Assembly (NCBI RefSeq): GCF_015356855.1
Contig: NZ_ARXR01000003.1
Location: 62,001 to 126,000, forward strand
DNA: 64,000 nucleotides
Direction: 5' to 3'
Source: Alloalcanivorax venustensis ISO4
GTDB taxonomy: Bacteria; Pseudomonadota; Gammaproteobacteria; Pseudomonadales; Alcanivoracaceae
The translations under genes and the position numbers were made by a program. The notes beneath the pieces were generated by a model. That model worked only from the letters and a program-made list of their open reading frames with translations, was not told the DNA's origin and ran no database searches. Below, one piece after another: positions 44,725 to 53,846 of this stretch (position 1 is its first letter; the number at the start of each line of letters is the position of its first letter).

Positions 44725-45537
44725 ATGACGGAAGTGAATCCTTACCAAGGACCGGAAACCAACGTGACCAGCCCGCAAGGCGAGGGGACCTTTACGCTGG
44801 GCGGTCCGCACAAAGTCACCGTGGGCCAGGCGCTGGGCTGGCTCGGTGAGGGGATGAGAATGCTCAGTGGCCACTGGGGCGTGGTGATCGGCGCCCTGGT
44901 GCTGGTGATGGTGATCACCATGGGGCTGCAGTTGATCCCGTTCCTGGGGCCTCTGGCGCAGCCCTTTATCACCACCCTGCTGTACGCCGGGCTGGTGAAG
45001 CTGTTCCACCGTATCGCCACCGACGGACGCTCCGATTTCGGCGATCTGTTCGCCGGCTTTTCCGAGCGCACCGGGCCCTTGCTGCTGCTGGCGCTGGTGC
45101 AGATCGGCGTCTACCTGGGCGCCTTGCTGGTGGTCGGCGGTCTGATGGCGATCTCCCTGGGCGGCTCCATGTCGCTGCAGTCCATGGACCCGCAGGCGAT
45201 GAGCAGCGGCATGGGCGTAATGATGGCGATCATGCTGCCGCTGTTCCTGATCGTGTTCACCCTGGTGATGTTCCTGTTCTACTTCGCCGTGCCGCTGATC
45301 ATGCTGGGCGGCATGGGGCTGGGCGGCGCCATGGGGGTCAGCTTCCGCGCCTGCATGAAGAACCTGCTGCCGATGATCGTCTACGGCATCGTGGTGATGC
45401 TGATCATCATGGTGGCGGCCCTGCCGCTGCTGCTGGGCCTGCTGTTCGTGATGCCGATTCTGGCCGGCGCCTACTATGTGTCGTTCCGGCAGGTGCTTAC
45501 CAACCCCGCCGACGGTGCCGAACATGGACCCGAATAA
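44725..45537 (+). CDS. BPSS1780-family membrane protein, paralogue 1
   Basis: This 270-aa membrane protein has a short N-terminal soluble stretch with the motif NPYQGPE and about six hydrophobic segments. The family core GWLGEGMRMLSGHWGVVIGALVL and FGDLFAGFSERTGPLLLLALVQIG match BPSS1780-type proteins of unknown function. AGGGGAAT precedes the ATG at 44725. Its end overlaps the next gene, a diverged paralogue, by 14 bp. A methionine- and glycine-rich stretch (about residues 150-175) lies in a loop. Confidence 0.82.
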   Translation: MTEVNPYQGPETNVTSPQGEGTFTLGGPHKVTVGQALGWLGEGMRMLSGHWGVVIGALVLVMVITMGLQLIPFLGPLAQPFITTLLYAGLVKLFHRIATDGRSDFGDLFAGFSERTGPLLLLALVQIGVYLGALLVVGGLMAISLGGSMSLQSMDPQAMSSGMGVMMAIMLPLFLIVFTLVMFLFYFAVPLIMLGGMGLGGAMGVSFRACMKNLLPMIVYGIVVMLIIMVAALPLLLGLLFVMPILAGAYYVSFRQVLTNPADGAEHGPE

Positions 45538-46462
45538 CCCCTACCAGGGGCCGCAAGCGGCGTTGCTGGAGACGCCGCGCCCCGGCGAGGCGACGGTGGG
45601 CCGCGCCCGCCGCCGTCCGGTGGGGCACGGCTGGCTGTGGTGGAAGCGGGCCTGGTCGCTGGTGGCCACCAACTGGGTGCTCTGGTGCCTGGCCGTGCTG
45701 GTGTTCTTCGCGGTGATTTTGGGCATCAGCCTGTTGAGCCTGTTCGTGCCGGTGTTGGGCAGCTTCGTGCCGACCCTGTTTTCGCCGGTGCTGGCGGCGG
45801 GGCTGTTCCATCTGGCCTGGCGGCGCTGGGGCGACGACGACTTCGAGTTCGGCGATCTGTTCGCCGGCTTTTCCAACCGCACCGGGGCGTTGTTTCTCGC
45901 CGGGCTGATGCAGCTGCTGCTGCAGATCGGCTTCACCGCGCTGATGGCGGCCCTGGTGTGGGTGGCGTTCGGCCCGGATATCGCCGCCTTCTTCAGCTCC
46001 GCCTTCGGCAGCGCCCTGGAGCCGGTGCCGGAGATCAGCGCCGGTCTGGACGGCGCAAAGATGGCGCTCACCGGCTTGCTGGTGACGGCACTGTCGCTGC
46101 CCTATATGGCGCTGATCTGGTTCCAGGCGCCGCTGGTCTACTTCGGCGGGCGCAACGGCTTCCAGGCGCTGGGGGAAAGCCTGATCGCGGTGCTCAAGAA
46201 CTGGGCGCCGATGCTCTGGTACAGCGTGGTGGTATTGCTGGTGATGCTGGCGGTGGGCGGCGCGCTCGCGCTGCTGTTCGTGCTGGCCAGCACCCTGCTG
46301 GGCCCGGGTGTCTCCGGGGCGCTGGCCATGGTGCTGCTGAGCCTGCTGGCGCTGGTGCTGGGCCTGTTCCTGATGGCGGTGCTGACGGTGTCGGTGTACG
46401 CCTCGTTCCGGGATATCTTCGGCGCCGACGATGAGCCGGAAGCGACGCCCGAACTCGCTTAG
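45524..46462 (+). CDS. BPSS1780-family membrane protein, paralogue 2
   Basis: The 312-aa membrane protein is clearly related to the preceding gene: it also begins with NPYQGP, has a matching WWKRAWSLVATNWVLWCLAVL first segment and shares FGDLFAGFSNRTGALFLAGLMQL with paralogue 1. There are about six to seven membrane segments. The two probably arose by tandem duplication and may form a hetero-oligomer; function is unknown. The ATG at 45524 is the one that gives the NPYQGP start. Its TAG stop interleaves with the TAA of mgtE (TTAG, 46459-46462). Confidence 0.82.
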   Translation: MDPNNPYQGPQAALLETPRPGEATVGRARRRPVGHGWLWWKRAWSLVATNWVLWCLAVLVFFAVILGISLLSLFVPVLGSFVPTLFSPVLAAGLFHLAWRRWGDDDFEFGDLFAGFSNRTGALFLAGLMQLLLQIGFTALMAALVWVAFGPDIAAFFSSAFGSALEPVPEISAGLDGAKMALTGLLVTALSLPYMALIWFQAPLVYFGGRNGFQALGESLIAVLKNWAPMLWYSVVVLLVMLAVGGALALLFVLASTLLGPGVSGALAMVLLSLLALVLGLFLMAVLTVSVYASFRDIFGADDEPEATPELA

Positions 46463-47823
46463 ACCACCAGGTTGGCGTAGAGCAGGGTGGCGAGACCGAG
46501 GAAGGCCATGAAGCCGACGATGTCGGTGACGGTGGTCAGCACCACCGACCCGGCCAGGGCCGGGTCGATGCCCATCCGTTTCATCACCATCGGGATCAGG
46601 GCGCCGGCGCCGGCGGCCACCACCAGGTTGAGGATCATGGCGCAGCCGATGATCACGCCCAGGCTCGGGTCGTCGAACCAGAGCGCGGCGGTGGCGCCGA
46701 TCACCAGCGCCCAGAGCAGGCCGTTGAGCGCGCCCACAGCCAGTTCCTTGGTGAGCAGATAGCGGGTGTTGCCCGCCTGCACCTGTCCCAGCGCCATGGC
46801 GCGGATCACCAGGGTCAGGGTCTGGCTGCCGGCGATGCCGCCCATGCTGGCGACGATCGGCATCAGCACCGCCAGGGCCACCACTTTCTCCAGGGTATCC
46901 TCGAACAGGCTGATCACCGCCGAGGCGGCCAGGGCGGTGAGCAGATTGATGCCCAGCCACAGCGCCCGGCGGCGCACCGTGTGCCAGACCGAACCAAAGG
47001 TGTCTTCGTCCTCGTCCAGGCCGGCCATGCCCATCAGCGAGTGCTCGGCTTCTTCCATGATCACGTCGACCACGTCGTCAATGGTGATCCGGCCCACCAG
47101 CATGCCGTTGTCGTCCACCACCGGGGCGGTCACCAGGTCCAGCCGTTCGAACAGCTTGGCCACTTCGTGGGCGTCCTGGGTGGCGGGGATCGCTTCCACA
47201 TCGGTGATCATCGCTTCGCGCACCGAGGTGCCGGGGTCGGATATCAGCACCCGGGTCAGCGGCAGCACGCCGACGAACTGGTTCTTGCGGTTGACCACCA
47301 GCAGGTTGTCGGTGGTCTTGGGGATATCGCCCAGGCGCCGCAGATAGCGCTGCACCACGCTGAAGGTGATCTCCGGGCGCACCGTGATCACGTCCGTGTT
47401 CATCAGGCCGCCGGCGGTGTCCTCCGGGTAGTTCATCACCTGTTCCAGGCGTTCCCGGTTCTGCGCGTCCAGGCCGGCCAGCACGCGGCTGGTGACCTGT
47501 TCCGGCAGTTCTTGAAGGAGGTCGGCCAGATCGTCGGTGTCGAGGTCCTCGATCAGCTCCACCAGCTCTTCGGTGGGCAGGTCGCGCAGCAGCTCCACGC
47601 GCACTTCCTCGCCGAGATACTGCAGCACCTCGGTTTCCTGCTCCTGGTTGAGCAGCTGCCAGAGGATTTCGCGTTCGCGGGGCGGGGAGGACTCGATCAG
47701 GTGCGCGGCTTCGGCGCCGGGCAGGTTGTTGAGCACCTGCCGCACTTCCGAAAAGGTGCCACTGGCCAGGGCACGGTTGACCGTTTTCAGATTTCGGCGG
47801 TGGCGGGTTTGTTCTGCGGTCAT
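46459..47823 (-). CDS. mgtE: Magnesium transporter MgtE
   Basis: The 454-aa protein has the three-part MgtE architecture: an N-terminal alpha-helical superhelical domain (LVELIEDLDTDDLADLLQELPEQV), two CBS domains (about residues 140-260, with VGVLPLTRVLISDPG and GMLVGRITIDDVVDVIMEE), and five C-terminal membrane helices with LMPIVASMGGIAGSQTLTLVIRA and MILNLVVAAGAGALIPMV. CBS-bound Mg2+ gates the channel in characterised homologues. GGAGG precedes the ATG at 47823. It lies 71 bp downstream of npr on the same strand. Confidence 0.94.
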   Translation of the reverse strand: MTAEQTRHRRNLKTVNRALASGTFSEVRQVLNNLPGAEAAHLIESSPPREREILWQLLNQEQETEVLQYLGEEVRVELLRDLPTEELVELIEDLDTDDLADLLQELPEQVTSRVLAGLDAQNRERLEQVMNYPEDTAGGLMNTDVITVRPEITFSVVQRYLRRLGDIPKTTDNLLVVNRKNQFVGVLPLTRVLISDPGTSVREAMITDVEAIPATQDAHEVAKLFERLDLVTAPVVDDNGMLVGRITIDDVVDVIMEEAEHSLMGMAGLDEDEDTFGSVWHTVRRRALWLGINLLTALAASAVISLFEDTLEKVVALAVLMPIVASMGGIAGSQTLTLVIRAMALGQVQAGNTRYLLTKELAVGALNGLLWALVIGATAALWFDDPSLGVIIGCAMILNLVVAAGAGALIPMVMKRMGIDPALAGSVVLTTVTDIVGFMAFLGLATLLYANLVV

Positions 47824-47894
47824 GGTTCCCTCCTTAGGTGCGCCAGTTTACACCACCGCGCATTACCGGAGGATCAAAGCTTTAAAAAAGCGGC

Positions 47895-48164
47895 CTACTC
47901 GCCTTCGTCGAACTTGCGCTGGAACAGATCGGTGAGTTCGTCCATGGCCGGTTGTTCGTCCTCGCCGTCCACGCACACCCGCAGGGTGGTGCCTTTGGCG
48001 GCGCCCAGCGTGAGCAGCCCCATGATGCTCTTGGCGTCGATGCGGCGTTCTCCGTGAATCACCTGAATACTGCAGCTGTAGCGCGAAGCCACGCTGACCA
48101 CCTTGGCGGCGGCGCGTGCGTGCAGGCCCAGCTTGTTGGTGATGGCCAGGTCCTGTTCAATCAT
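47895..48164 (-). CDS. npr: Phosphocarrier HPr-like protein NPr (PTS-Ntr)
   Basis: The 89-aa HPr-fold protein has the phosphorylatable histidine H15 in NKLGLHARAAAKVV and the regulatory-site serine S46 in AKSIMGLLTLGA. Together with PtsN in the same block it belongs to the nitrogen-related PTS, which passes phosphate from PEP via EI-Ntr and regulates potassium and nitrogen functions rather than sugar import. It overlaps rapZ by 4 bp (ATGA). Confidence 0.94.
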   Translation of the reverse strand: MIEQDLAITNKLGLHARAAAKVVSVASRYSCSIQVIHGERRIDAKSIMGLLTLGAAKGTTLRVCVDGEDEQPAMDELTDLFQRKFDEGE

Positions 48165-49015
48165 CCATCCAGCTCCCGGTGGCGAACGTGCAAGGGCACG
48201 CCCTGGTTACGCAGCCGGTGGGCCAGCTGCTCGGTGATATAGACCGAACGATGACGGCCGCCGGTGCAGCCCACGGCCACCGTCACATAGCTGCGGTCGT
48301 TGGCCGCGTAGGTGGGCAGCCAGCGGTTCAGAAAGTGGAAAATGTCTTCCAGCATCAGCTCGCTCTCCGGGTGCCCGCGCAGGAATTCGGCGATGCGCTC
48401 GTCGCGGCCGGTCAGCGGCCGCAGCTCGTTGTGCCAGTGCGGGTTGGGCAGGGCGCGCACGTCGAACACCAGGTCGGCGTCGCGGGGCAGGCCGTTTTTA
48501 TAGCCGAAGGATTCGATCAGCAGCGACAGATTGACGTCGCGGCGGGCCACCCGTTGCCGGATCAGGTTGCGCAGCGTGTGCACGTCCAGGCTGCTGGTGT
48601 CGATCACCAGGTCGGCGAGCATGCGGATGTCGGCCAGCAGATGCGCTTCGTACTCAATCGCGTCGGCCAGGGTGCGGTCGTCGTCGCTCAGCGGGTGGCG
48701 GCGGCGGGTGGCGCTGAAGCGCTCCAGCAGGGTGCCCGGGTCGGCGTCGAGGAAGATCACCTCGGTCTCCACCTGCTGGTTTTTCAGTGCCTTGATGATG
48801 CTTTTGAACGCCAGCAGCTGGCGGGGCAGGTTGCGCGCGTCCACGCCCACCGCCACCCGCTCGGGGGCGTGTTCCTCGGTGTCGAGCTGTTCCGTGAGGG
48901 TGGGCAACAGCCCCAGGGGCAGATTGTCCACGCAATAGTAACCGTGGTCCTCCAGGGCCTGCAGGGCGGTGGTTTTACCCGACCCGGAGCGGCCGCTGAG
49001 AATGGTGAGCTTCAT
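48161..49015 (-). CDS. rapZ: RNase adapter protein RapZ
   Basis: The 284-aa P-loop protein has Walker A SGRSGSGKTT (about residues 7-16), YCVDNLPLGLLP, FLDADPGTLLERFSATRRRHPL, and the C-terminal VAVGCTGGRHRSVYITEQLA. In E. coli RapZ presents the small RNA GlmZ to RNase E and so controls GlmS; UDP-GlcNAc-precursor sensing elsewhere is family knowledge. It lies in the conserved rpoN-hpf-ptsN-rapZ-npr order, 20 bp after ptsN. Confidence 0.96.
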   Translation of the reverse strand: MKLTILSGRSGSGKTTALQALEDHGYYCVDNLPLGLLPTLTEQLDTEEHAPERVAVGVDARNLPRQLLAFKSIIKALKNQQVETEVIFLDADPGTLLERFSATRRRHPLSDDDRTLADAIEYEAHLLADIRMLADLVIDTSSLDVHTLRNLIRQRVARRDVNLSLLIESFGYKNGLPRDADLVFDVRALPNPHWHNELRPLTGRDERIAEFLRGHPESELMLEDIFHFLNRWLPTYAANDRSYVTVAVGCTGGRHRSVYITEQLAHRLRNQGVPLHVRHRELDG

Positions 49016-49035
49016 AAGGGGGCAACCGGTAAGGG

Positions 49036-49509
49036 CTAGGACGCGAGGCGTAGTTCCGCTTCCGATTCCACCGCCACCTGGAACAACTGCTGGTTGCTGT
49101 GGGCCCGTCGCAGGTCGCTGCGGTAGTCATCGTCGTTGAACAGGCTGGCCAGATGGCTGAGTGTCTTGAGGTGCTGTTCCGGGTTCTGCTCCGGCACCAG
49201 CAGCACGAACACCAGATCCACCGGGCGCCCGTCGACGGCGTCGAAGTCCACCGCGTCTTCCAGTTTCAACAGCAGGCCCACCGCGCCCTCGCAGTGGCCC
49301 AGCCGGCAGTGGGGAATGGCGATGCCCTCGCCGATGCCGGTGGACCCGAGTTTTTCCCGGGCCACCAGGGCGTCGAACACTTCCTGCTCGTTGAGGCCGC
49401 CGCAGCTGGCCGCGGCCAGCTGGGCGATCTGATCGAGCAACCGTTTTTTACTGGTGACCGACACGTCGTTATAGGTGCGGTCTTCGCTGAGCAATTCACG
49501 TACTCGCAT
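49036..49509 (-). CDS. ptsN: PTS IIA-like nitrogen-regulatory protein PtsN (EIIA-Ntr)
   Basis: The 157-aa EIIA domain of the fructose/mannitol class has the phosphorylated histidine H67 in GIGEGIAIPHCRLGHCEGAVG. It is the terminal acceptor of the PTS-Ntr chain and a regulator of potassium transport and stress responses in studied species. It lies 4 bp after hpf. Confidence 0.95.
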   Translation of the reverse strand: MRVRELLSEDRTYNDVSVTSKKRLLDQIAQLAAASCGGLNEQEVFDALVAREKLGSTGIGEGIAIPHCRLGHCEGAVGLLLKLEDAVDFDAVDGRPVDLVFVLLVPEQNPEQHLKTLSHLASLFNDDDYRSDLRRAHSNQQLFQVAVESEAELRLAS

Positions 49510-49513
49510 AGGG

Positions 49514-49813
49514 TTAATGACCGTGTTTACGGTCCACCGTCTTCTCTTTGTGTTTGAGGATTTGCCGGTCCAGCTTGTTGGTCAGCGCATCAATGGCCGC
49601 GTACATGTCGTCCGCGTGGGCGGTGGCGAACACGTCGGCGCCGGAGATGTGGATGGTGGATTCGGCCTTGTGGGATTTGGGCTCCGGAGACAGGATCACC
49701 TGAATGCTGGTGATCTGATCAAAATGGCGCTCCAGTTTGGCGAACTTTTCGTCCACATAGTCACGCAGGGCGTCGGTGATATCCAGGTGGTGACCACTGA
49801 TGTTTATTTGCAT
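49514..49813 (-). CDS. hpf: Ribosome hibernation-promoting factor (short form)
   Basis: The 99-aa protein has the S30AE/YfiA fold: ISGHHLDITDALRDYVDEKFAKLERHF and AESTIHISGADVFATAHADDMYAAIDAL. The length indicates the short form, which acts with RMF in E. coli to dimerise inactive 70S ribosomes; RMF is not in this window. It is in the rpoN operon, 41 bp after rpoN. Confidence 0.95.
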   Translation of the reverse strand: MQINISGHHLDITDALRDYVDEKFAKLERHFDQITSIQVILSPEPKSHKAESTIHISGADVFATAHADDMYAAIDALTNKLDRQILKHKEKTVDRKHGH

Positions 49814-49854
49814 GGCTGGCTCCTATACCTCGTTAAGACCCATCCTCCGCGCGC

Positions 49855-51303
49855 CTACACCAAACGCTTGCGGGCGCTCGAGGACGGGATGCGCATCGCC
49901 TCGCGATATTTGGCGACCGTGCGGCGCGCCACCTTGATCCCCTGATCATTCAGCAAGCTCGCCAGCTTGTTGTCGCTGAGCGGCTTGCGAGGACTCTCGG
50001 CGGCGACCAGCTTCTTAATGATGGCACGAATGGCGGTGGAGGAACACTCACCGCCGCCGTCCGTGTCGACGTGACTTGAGAAGAAATATTTCAGCTCGAA
50101 CACGCCCTTGGGCGTGAGCATGAATTTCTGGTTGGTGACCCGGCTGATGGTGGACTCGTGCATGCCCACGGCCTCGGCGATGTCCGCCAGGACCAGCGGT
50201 TTCATCGCCTCTTCACCGTAGTTGAAGAAGTCCTGCTGCACCTCGACGATGCGGCTGGCCACTTTCAGCAGGGTGTCGTGGCGGCTTTGCAGGCTTTTCA
50301 GGAACCATTTGGCCTCCTGCATGCAGTTACGCAGGTACTGGCCGTCCTCGCCGCCCACCTGGCGGGCCATCTGTGCGTACTGGGCGTGAAGATTGACGCG
50401 CGGCAGCACCGCCTCGTTGAGCGCCACCCGCCAGCCGCCCTTGTGGGCGCTGACCACCACGTCGGGGACCGCGTAATCGGCGCTCTCGCCGCCGATCTGC
50501 TGGCCCGGGGCCGGGTCCAGGCCGCGCAGCAGGGCCATGGCCGCGAGCAGGGCCTCCTCGGTGGCGCCCAGGGCGCGCCGCAGGCCGGCGTAATCGTGTT
50601 TTTCCAGCAGCGTCTGGTGCGCCAGCACCGCCCGGGCGTGGTCCAGATGCGGGGTGTCCTCGGGCAGCTGGGCCAGCTGCACGCCCAGGCACTCGGCCAG
50701 GTCGCGGCTGGCCACGCCCACCGGGTCGAACTGCTGCAGCCGGTGCAATACCGCCACCACTTCATCGTCTTCCACCGGGTCGTCCGGGTCGGCGATTTCG
50801 TTATTGGCGGTGGTGACCAGGTCTTCCAGGGGCACGGTGACGAAGCCGCGCTCGTCCAGGGCTTCAATGATGATCTGGGCGATCACCCGGTCCCGGTCAC
50901 TCATCGGCGTCAGGTTGAGCTGCCACTCCATGTGGCTGATCAGGGTGTCGGGGTTGGCGTGGCGCTGCTGCCAGGCGTCGGCGTCCTCGCTCTCGCCGCC
51001 GGGGCTGCTCTGGCCCACGTAGAGGTCGTCCCAGTCGCTGTCGGTCTCCACCGGGCCGTCCACCAGGTCTTCCAGGGCGTCGCTGCGCTCCACGTCCAGG
51101 TCCGCGTCGGCGTCGTACTCGCCGTCATCGGCGCTGAAATCCTCGGCGCCTTCCTCCATTTCCAGCAGCGGGTTGGTCTCCACCGCCTGCTGGATCTCCA
51201 GGCGCAGGTCCAGCGTCGACAGCTGCAGCAGGCGGATTGCCTGCTGCAGCTGGGGCGTCATGGTCAGCTGCTGGCCGATTTGAAGCTGTAAGGAGGGTTT
51301 CAT
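49855..51303 (-). CDS. rpoN: RNA polymerase sigma-54 factor
   Basis: This 482-aa sigma factor directs RNA polymerase to -24/-12 promoters and needs enhancer-binding activators. Region I is glutamine- and leucine-rich (QIGQQLTMTPQLQQAIRLLQLS), region II very acidic, and region III ends with the RpoN box ARRTVAKYRE. The ATG at 51303 starts the conserved region I; a start 13 codons upstream is less likely. It heads the hpf-ptsN-rapZ-npr block. Confidence 0.96.
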   Translation of the reverse strand: MKPSLQLQIGQQLTMTPQLQQAIRLLQLSTLDLRLEIQQAVETNPLLEMEEGAEDFSADDGEYDADADLDVERSDALEDLVDGPVETDSDWDDLYVGQSSPGGESEDADAWQQRHANPDTLISHMEWQLNLTPMSDRDRVIAQIIIEALDERGFVTVPLEDLVTTANNEIADPDDPVEDDEVVAVLHRLQQFDPVGVASRDLAECLGVQLAQLPEDTPHLDHARAVLAHQTLLEKHDYAGLRRALGATEEALLAAMALLRGLDPAPGQQIGGESADYAVPDVVVSAHKGGWRVALNEAVLPRVNLHAQYAQMARQVGGEDGQYLRNCMQEAKWFLKSLQSRHDTLLKVASRIVEVQQDFFNYGEEAMKPLVLADIAEAVGMHESTISRVTNQKFMLTPKGVFELKYFFSSHVDTDGGGECSSTAIRAIIKKLVAAESPRKPLSDNKLASLLNDQGIKVARRTVAKYREAMRIPSSSARKRLV

Positions 51304-51337
51304 GCTGCGTGTCTGGTTGCTCGATCCCGAGGGTTGG

Positions 51338-51367
51338 AGCATAGCAGCATCAATCGAAATTAAGCAA
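51338..51367 (-). promoter_or_regulatory. Possible promoter for rpoN
   Basis: On the minus strand TTGCTT (51362-51367) and TATGCT (51338-51343) are separated by 18 bases, in the 193-bp gap between lptB and rpoN, about 30 bases before the rpoN ATG. The surroundings are A+T-rich compared with the rest of the window. Confidence 0.35.
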
Positions 51368-51496
51368 TAATCATGCCAGCTATTGTTTTGTCCGGCGGAA
51401 GGGTGTAGGGCAGTGCGGCGGGAAGGCGTCCACTATATGCAAGGGTTTGGGCGGTGCGCAAGGCAGCGGCGGCGGTCGCCGCCACTTTTGTCGCTA

Positions 51497-52222
51497 CTAA
51501 AGCCGGAAGTCGGCGCCCAGGTAGACGTCGCGCACCTGCTGGTTGCCGAGAATGGTGTCGGCGTCGCCGTCGGCGATGATATGGCCGGTGCTGACGATAT
51601 AGGCGGTGTCGCAGATATCCAGGGTCTCGCGGACGTTGTGGTCGGTGATCAGCACGCCGATGCCGCGGTCCTTGAGGTGGCGGATGATGCTCTTGATGTC
51701 GTTCACGGAGATCGGGTCGACCCCGGCGAAGGGCTCATCCAGCAGAATAAAATCCGGGTCCGTGGCCAGGCCCCGGGCGATCTCCGCGCGCCGGCGCTCG
51801 CCGCCGGACAGGCTCATGCCCATGCTGTCGCGAATATGGTCGATATGGAATTCCTGCAGCAGTTTCTCCAGCTGCTCCTTGCGCTCCGCCTTGCTCAGGC
51901 TTTTGCGCGTTTCCAGGATCGCCATGATGTTCTGCTCCACGGTGAGGCGGCGGAAGATGCTCGCCTCCTGGGGCAGGTAGCCGATGCCGCGTTTGGCCCG
52001 GCCGTGCATCGGCAGGTGGGTGATGTCGTTGCCGTTGATCTCGATACGGCCGGCGTCGGCGGCCACCAGGCCCACGATCATATAGAAGCAGGTGGTCTTG
52101 CCGGCGCCGTTGGGGCCCAGCAGGCCGACGATCTGGCCGGCTTCCACTTCCAGGGAGACGTCCTCGATGACGCGGGTGCTCTTATAGCTCTTGGCCAGAT
52201 TATGGGCGCTCAGATGTGCCAT
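51497..52222 (-). CDS. lptB: LPS export ABC transporter ATPase LptB
   Basis: The 241-aa ATPase has Walker [10 protein letters not shown] (K42), signature LSGGERRR and Walker [13 protein letters not shown], plus the H-loop in TDHNV. It powers LptFG to lift LPS out of the inner membrane onto LptC. The ATG at 52222 is one base from the lptA stop (TGAGATG); a start six codons earlier would overlap lptA. Confidence 0.96.
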   Translation of the reverse strand: MAHLSAHNLAKSYKSTRVIEDVSLEVEAGQIVGLLGPNGAGKTTCFYMIVGLVAADAGRIEINGNDITHLPMHGRAKRGIGYLPQEASIFRRLTVEQNIMAILETRKSLSKAERKEQLEKLLQEFHIDHIRDSMGMSLSGGERRRAEIARGLATDPDFILLDEPFAGVDPISVNDIKSIIRHLKDRGIGVLITDHNVRETLDICDTAYIVSTGHIIADGDADTILGNQQVRDVYLGADFRL

Positions 52223-52223
52223 C

Positions 52224-52814
52224 TCAGGGGGTCTCCGCATTATCGGGTTGCGCGGCCGGGGCGTCCTGGGCCGGTTCGCCGTTGTCCTGCTCCTCCGGCT
52301 CGGCGTCCTCGCTGGCCTGCTCGGCGTTCTTGGCCGGGATCACCAGGCGTACCCGCTTGTCGCCTTCGCTGCTGGCGTCCACGCGGCGCGAATCCAGGTT
52401 GTACTCCACCTTGGCGCCTTCGAAGGTGTTGCCCTGGTGGGTGACGCGGGCGTTGCCGGTGAGCACCAGGCTGCGCTGCGCCAGGTCGTAGACCAGCTTG
52501 TCGGCGCGGGCGTTCAATTCCTTGCCTTCCACCATGCGCACCGGCGACCCGGTGGCTTCCACCCGCGTCAGTTCATTGTTCTCGGTGAACAGGCGGATCA
52601 CATCCGCGTTCAGGCGCCGCTTGCCCTGGATCAGCTCGGCGTTGCCGCGATACACGCCGGTGCCGGCGCTCTGTTCGAAGGTGGCCTCATCGGCGCTCAC
52701 CTCCACCGGGCCGGTGGGCTGCTGGGCGGCGGCGCCGGCGGTCAGCGCGGTCAACGCCAGAGCCAGCAGAGCCTTGCCCAGGGCGGACCTATTCCGTGCT
52801 GCCTGTGAATTCAC
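52224..52814 (-). CDS. lptA: LPS transport periplasmic protein LptA
   Basis: The 196-aa OstA-domain protein has an N-terminal signal ([18 protein letters not shown]) and repeated beta strands ([42 protein letters not shown]). It forms the periplasmic bridge for LPS between LptC and LptD. The C-terminal 40 residues are rich in E, P, A and Q and look disordered. The start is a GTG at 52814 that overlaps the end of lptC by 26 bp. Confidence 0.94.
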   Translation of the reverse strand: MNSQAARNRSALGKALLALALTALTAGAAAQQPTGPVEVSADEATFEQSAGTGVYRGNAELIQGKRRLNADVIRLFTENNELTRVEATGSPVRMVEGKELNARADKLVYDLAQRSLVLTGNARVTHQGNTFEGAKVEYNLDSRRVDASSEGDKRVRLVIPAKNAEQASEDAEPEEQDNGEPAQDAPAAQPDNAETP

Positions 52815-53346
52815 TTACCACTCCTTGCTTGAGTGTCATTTCGCCGCTGGTCAGATCGCTTTCCATGGCGCCGGCGCGGGTGCGGCCGTCGCGGTGGCGC
52901 ATGGCGAGCTCGCCGGGGGAGACCACACGGTTGGTGTCGTTGTGGTACTGCAGTTCCTCGGTGTCCAGGGTGACGCCGTTGCTTTCGCTGCGCGCTTCCA
53001 CCTGGTCCGTGAAGACAATCAGGTCACCGTTGTCGCGCACTTCACCACGGCGGGACTGGATCGTCCACAGGCCGTTACTGTTGTCCATGCGCAACACCGG
53101 TTCGGTGAGGGTGGTGAGCGCGTCCCGTTCGTACTGCTCGAGATGATCCGCCACCAGGCGGTATTGCACCCGGCCGTCCTCTTCGTCGTAGGCTTTGGCG
53201 ACGATCCGGTCGGCGATGATCATCGGCGCGTTGAGAAACGCCTCGCGGTCTTCTTCCAGAGGGTTGTCCCACTCGTGCAGGGTCATCAGCACGATCAGCC
53301 CCAGCAGCAGGATGCCGGAGGCGCTAAGCAGGCCCTGGCGTTTCAC
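52789..53346 (-). CDS. lptC: LPS export protein LptC
   Basis: This 185-aa bitopic protein has one N-terminal membrane helix (LLSASGILLLGLIVLMTLHEW) and a periplasmic OstA-like beta domain (PMIIADRIVAKAYDEEDGRVQYRLVADH-type opening, [15 protein letters not shown] end). It receives LPS from LptB2FG. It overlaps kdsC by 4 bp and lptA by 26 bp. Confidence 0.93.
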   Translation of the reverse strand: MKRQGLLSASGILLLGLIVLMTLHEWDNPLEEDREAFLNAPMIIADRIVAKAYDEEDGRVQYRLVADHLEQYERDALTTLTEPVLRMDNSNGLWTIQSRRGEVRDNGDLIVFTDQVEARSESNGVTLDTEELQYHNDTNRVVSPGELAMRHRDGRTRAGAMESDLTSGEMTLKQGVVSEFTGSTE

Positions 53347-53846
53347 GCGTCACCCCGGTGTTCGAGAAGGGCGTCGCAGATCTCGCGCACCGCGCCTTCG
53401 CCGCCTCGGTTGCGGGTCACGTGGTCGGCCGCCGCCCGCGCGCAGTCGTGGCCGCTGGACGGTGCGAAGGCGATCTGCGCCCACTGCAGGGCCGGCACGT
53501 CCGGTTCATCGTCGCCGGCGTAGCCGGTTTCGCGGGCGGTCACGCCCAGCGAGGCGGCCAGGTCGGCCAGCGCCACGCCCTTATCCTCGCGGCCCTGGAT
53601 CACGTGCTGAATGCCCAGCTCGGTGGCGCGGCGGGCCACCATGGGCGTGTCGCGGCCGGTGATCAGCGCCAGGGTGACGCCGCTGGCGGCCAGTTTCTTG
53701 AGGCCGTGACCGTCCAGGGTGTTGAACACCTTGAGCGCTTCGCCGTCGGGGCCGTAATAGAGGCGGCCGTCGGTGAGCACGCCGTCCACGTCGAAGGCCA
53801 TCAGTTTCAGGTTGCGCGCGTCGGCGCTGGACACCAGCAAGGTCAC
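53343..53846 (-). CDS. kdsC: 3-deoxy-D-manno-octulosonate 8-phosphate phosphatase KdsC
   Basis: The 167-aa HAD-family phosphatase has its catalytic aspartates D19 and D21 in MAFDVDGVLTDG, TLDGHGLKKLAASGVTLALITGR for motif II, and GYAGDDEPDVPAL for motif IV. It removes phosphate from Kdo-8-P in LPS core synthesis. The start is a GTG at 53846 sharing its first base with the last base of the kdsD stop (TAGTG). Confidence 0.95.
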   Translation of the reverse strand: MTLLVSSADARNLKLMAFDVDGVLTDGRLYYGPDGEALKVFNTLDGHGLKKLAASGVTLALITGRDTPMVARRATELGIQHVIQGREDKGVALADLAASLGVTARETGYAGDDEPDVPALQWAQIAFAPSSGHDCARAAADHVTRNRGGEGAVREICDALLEHRGDA

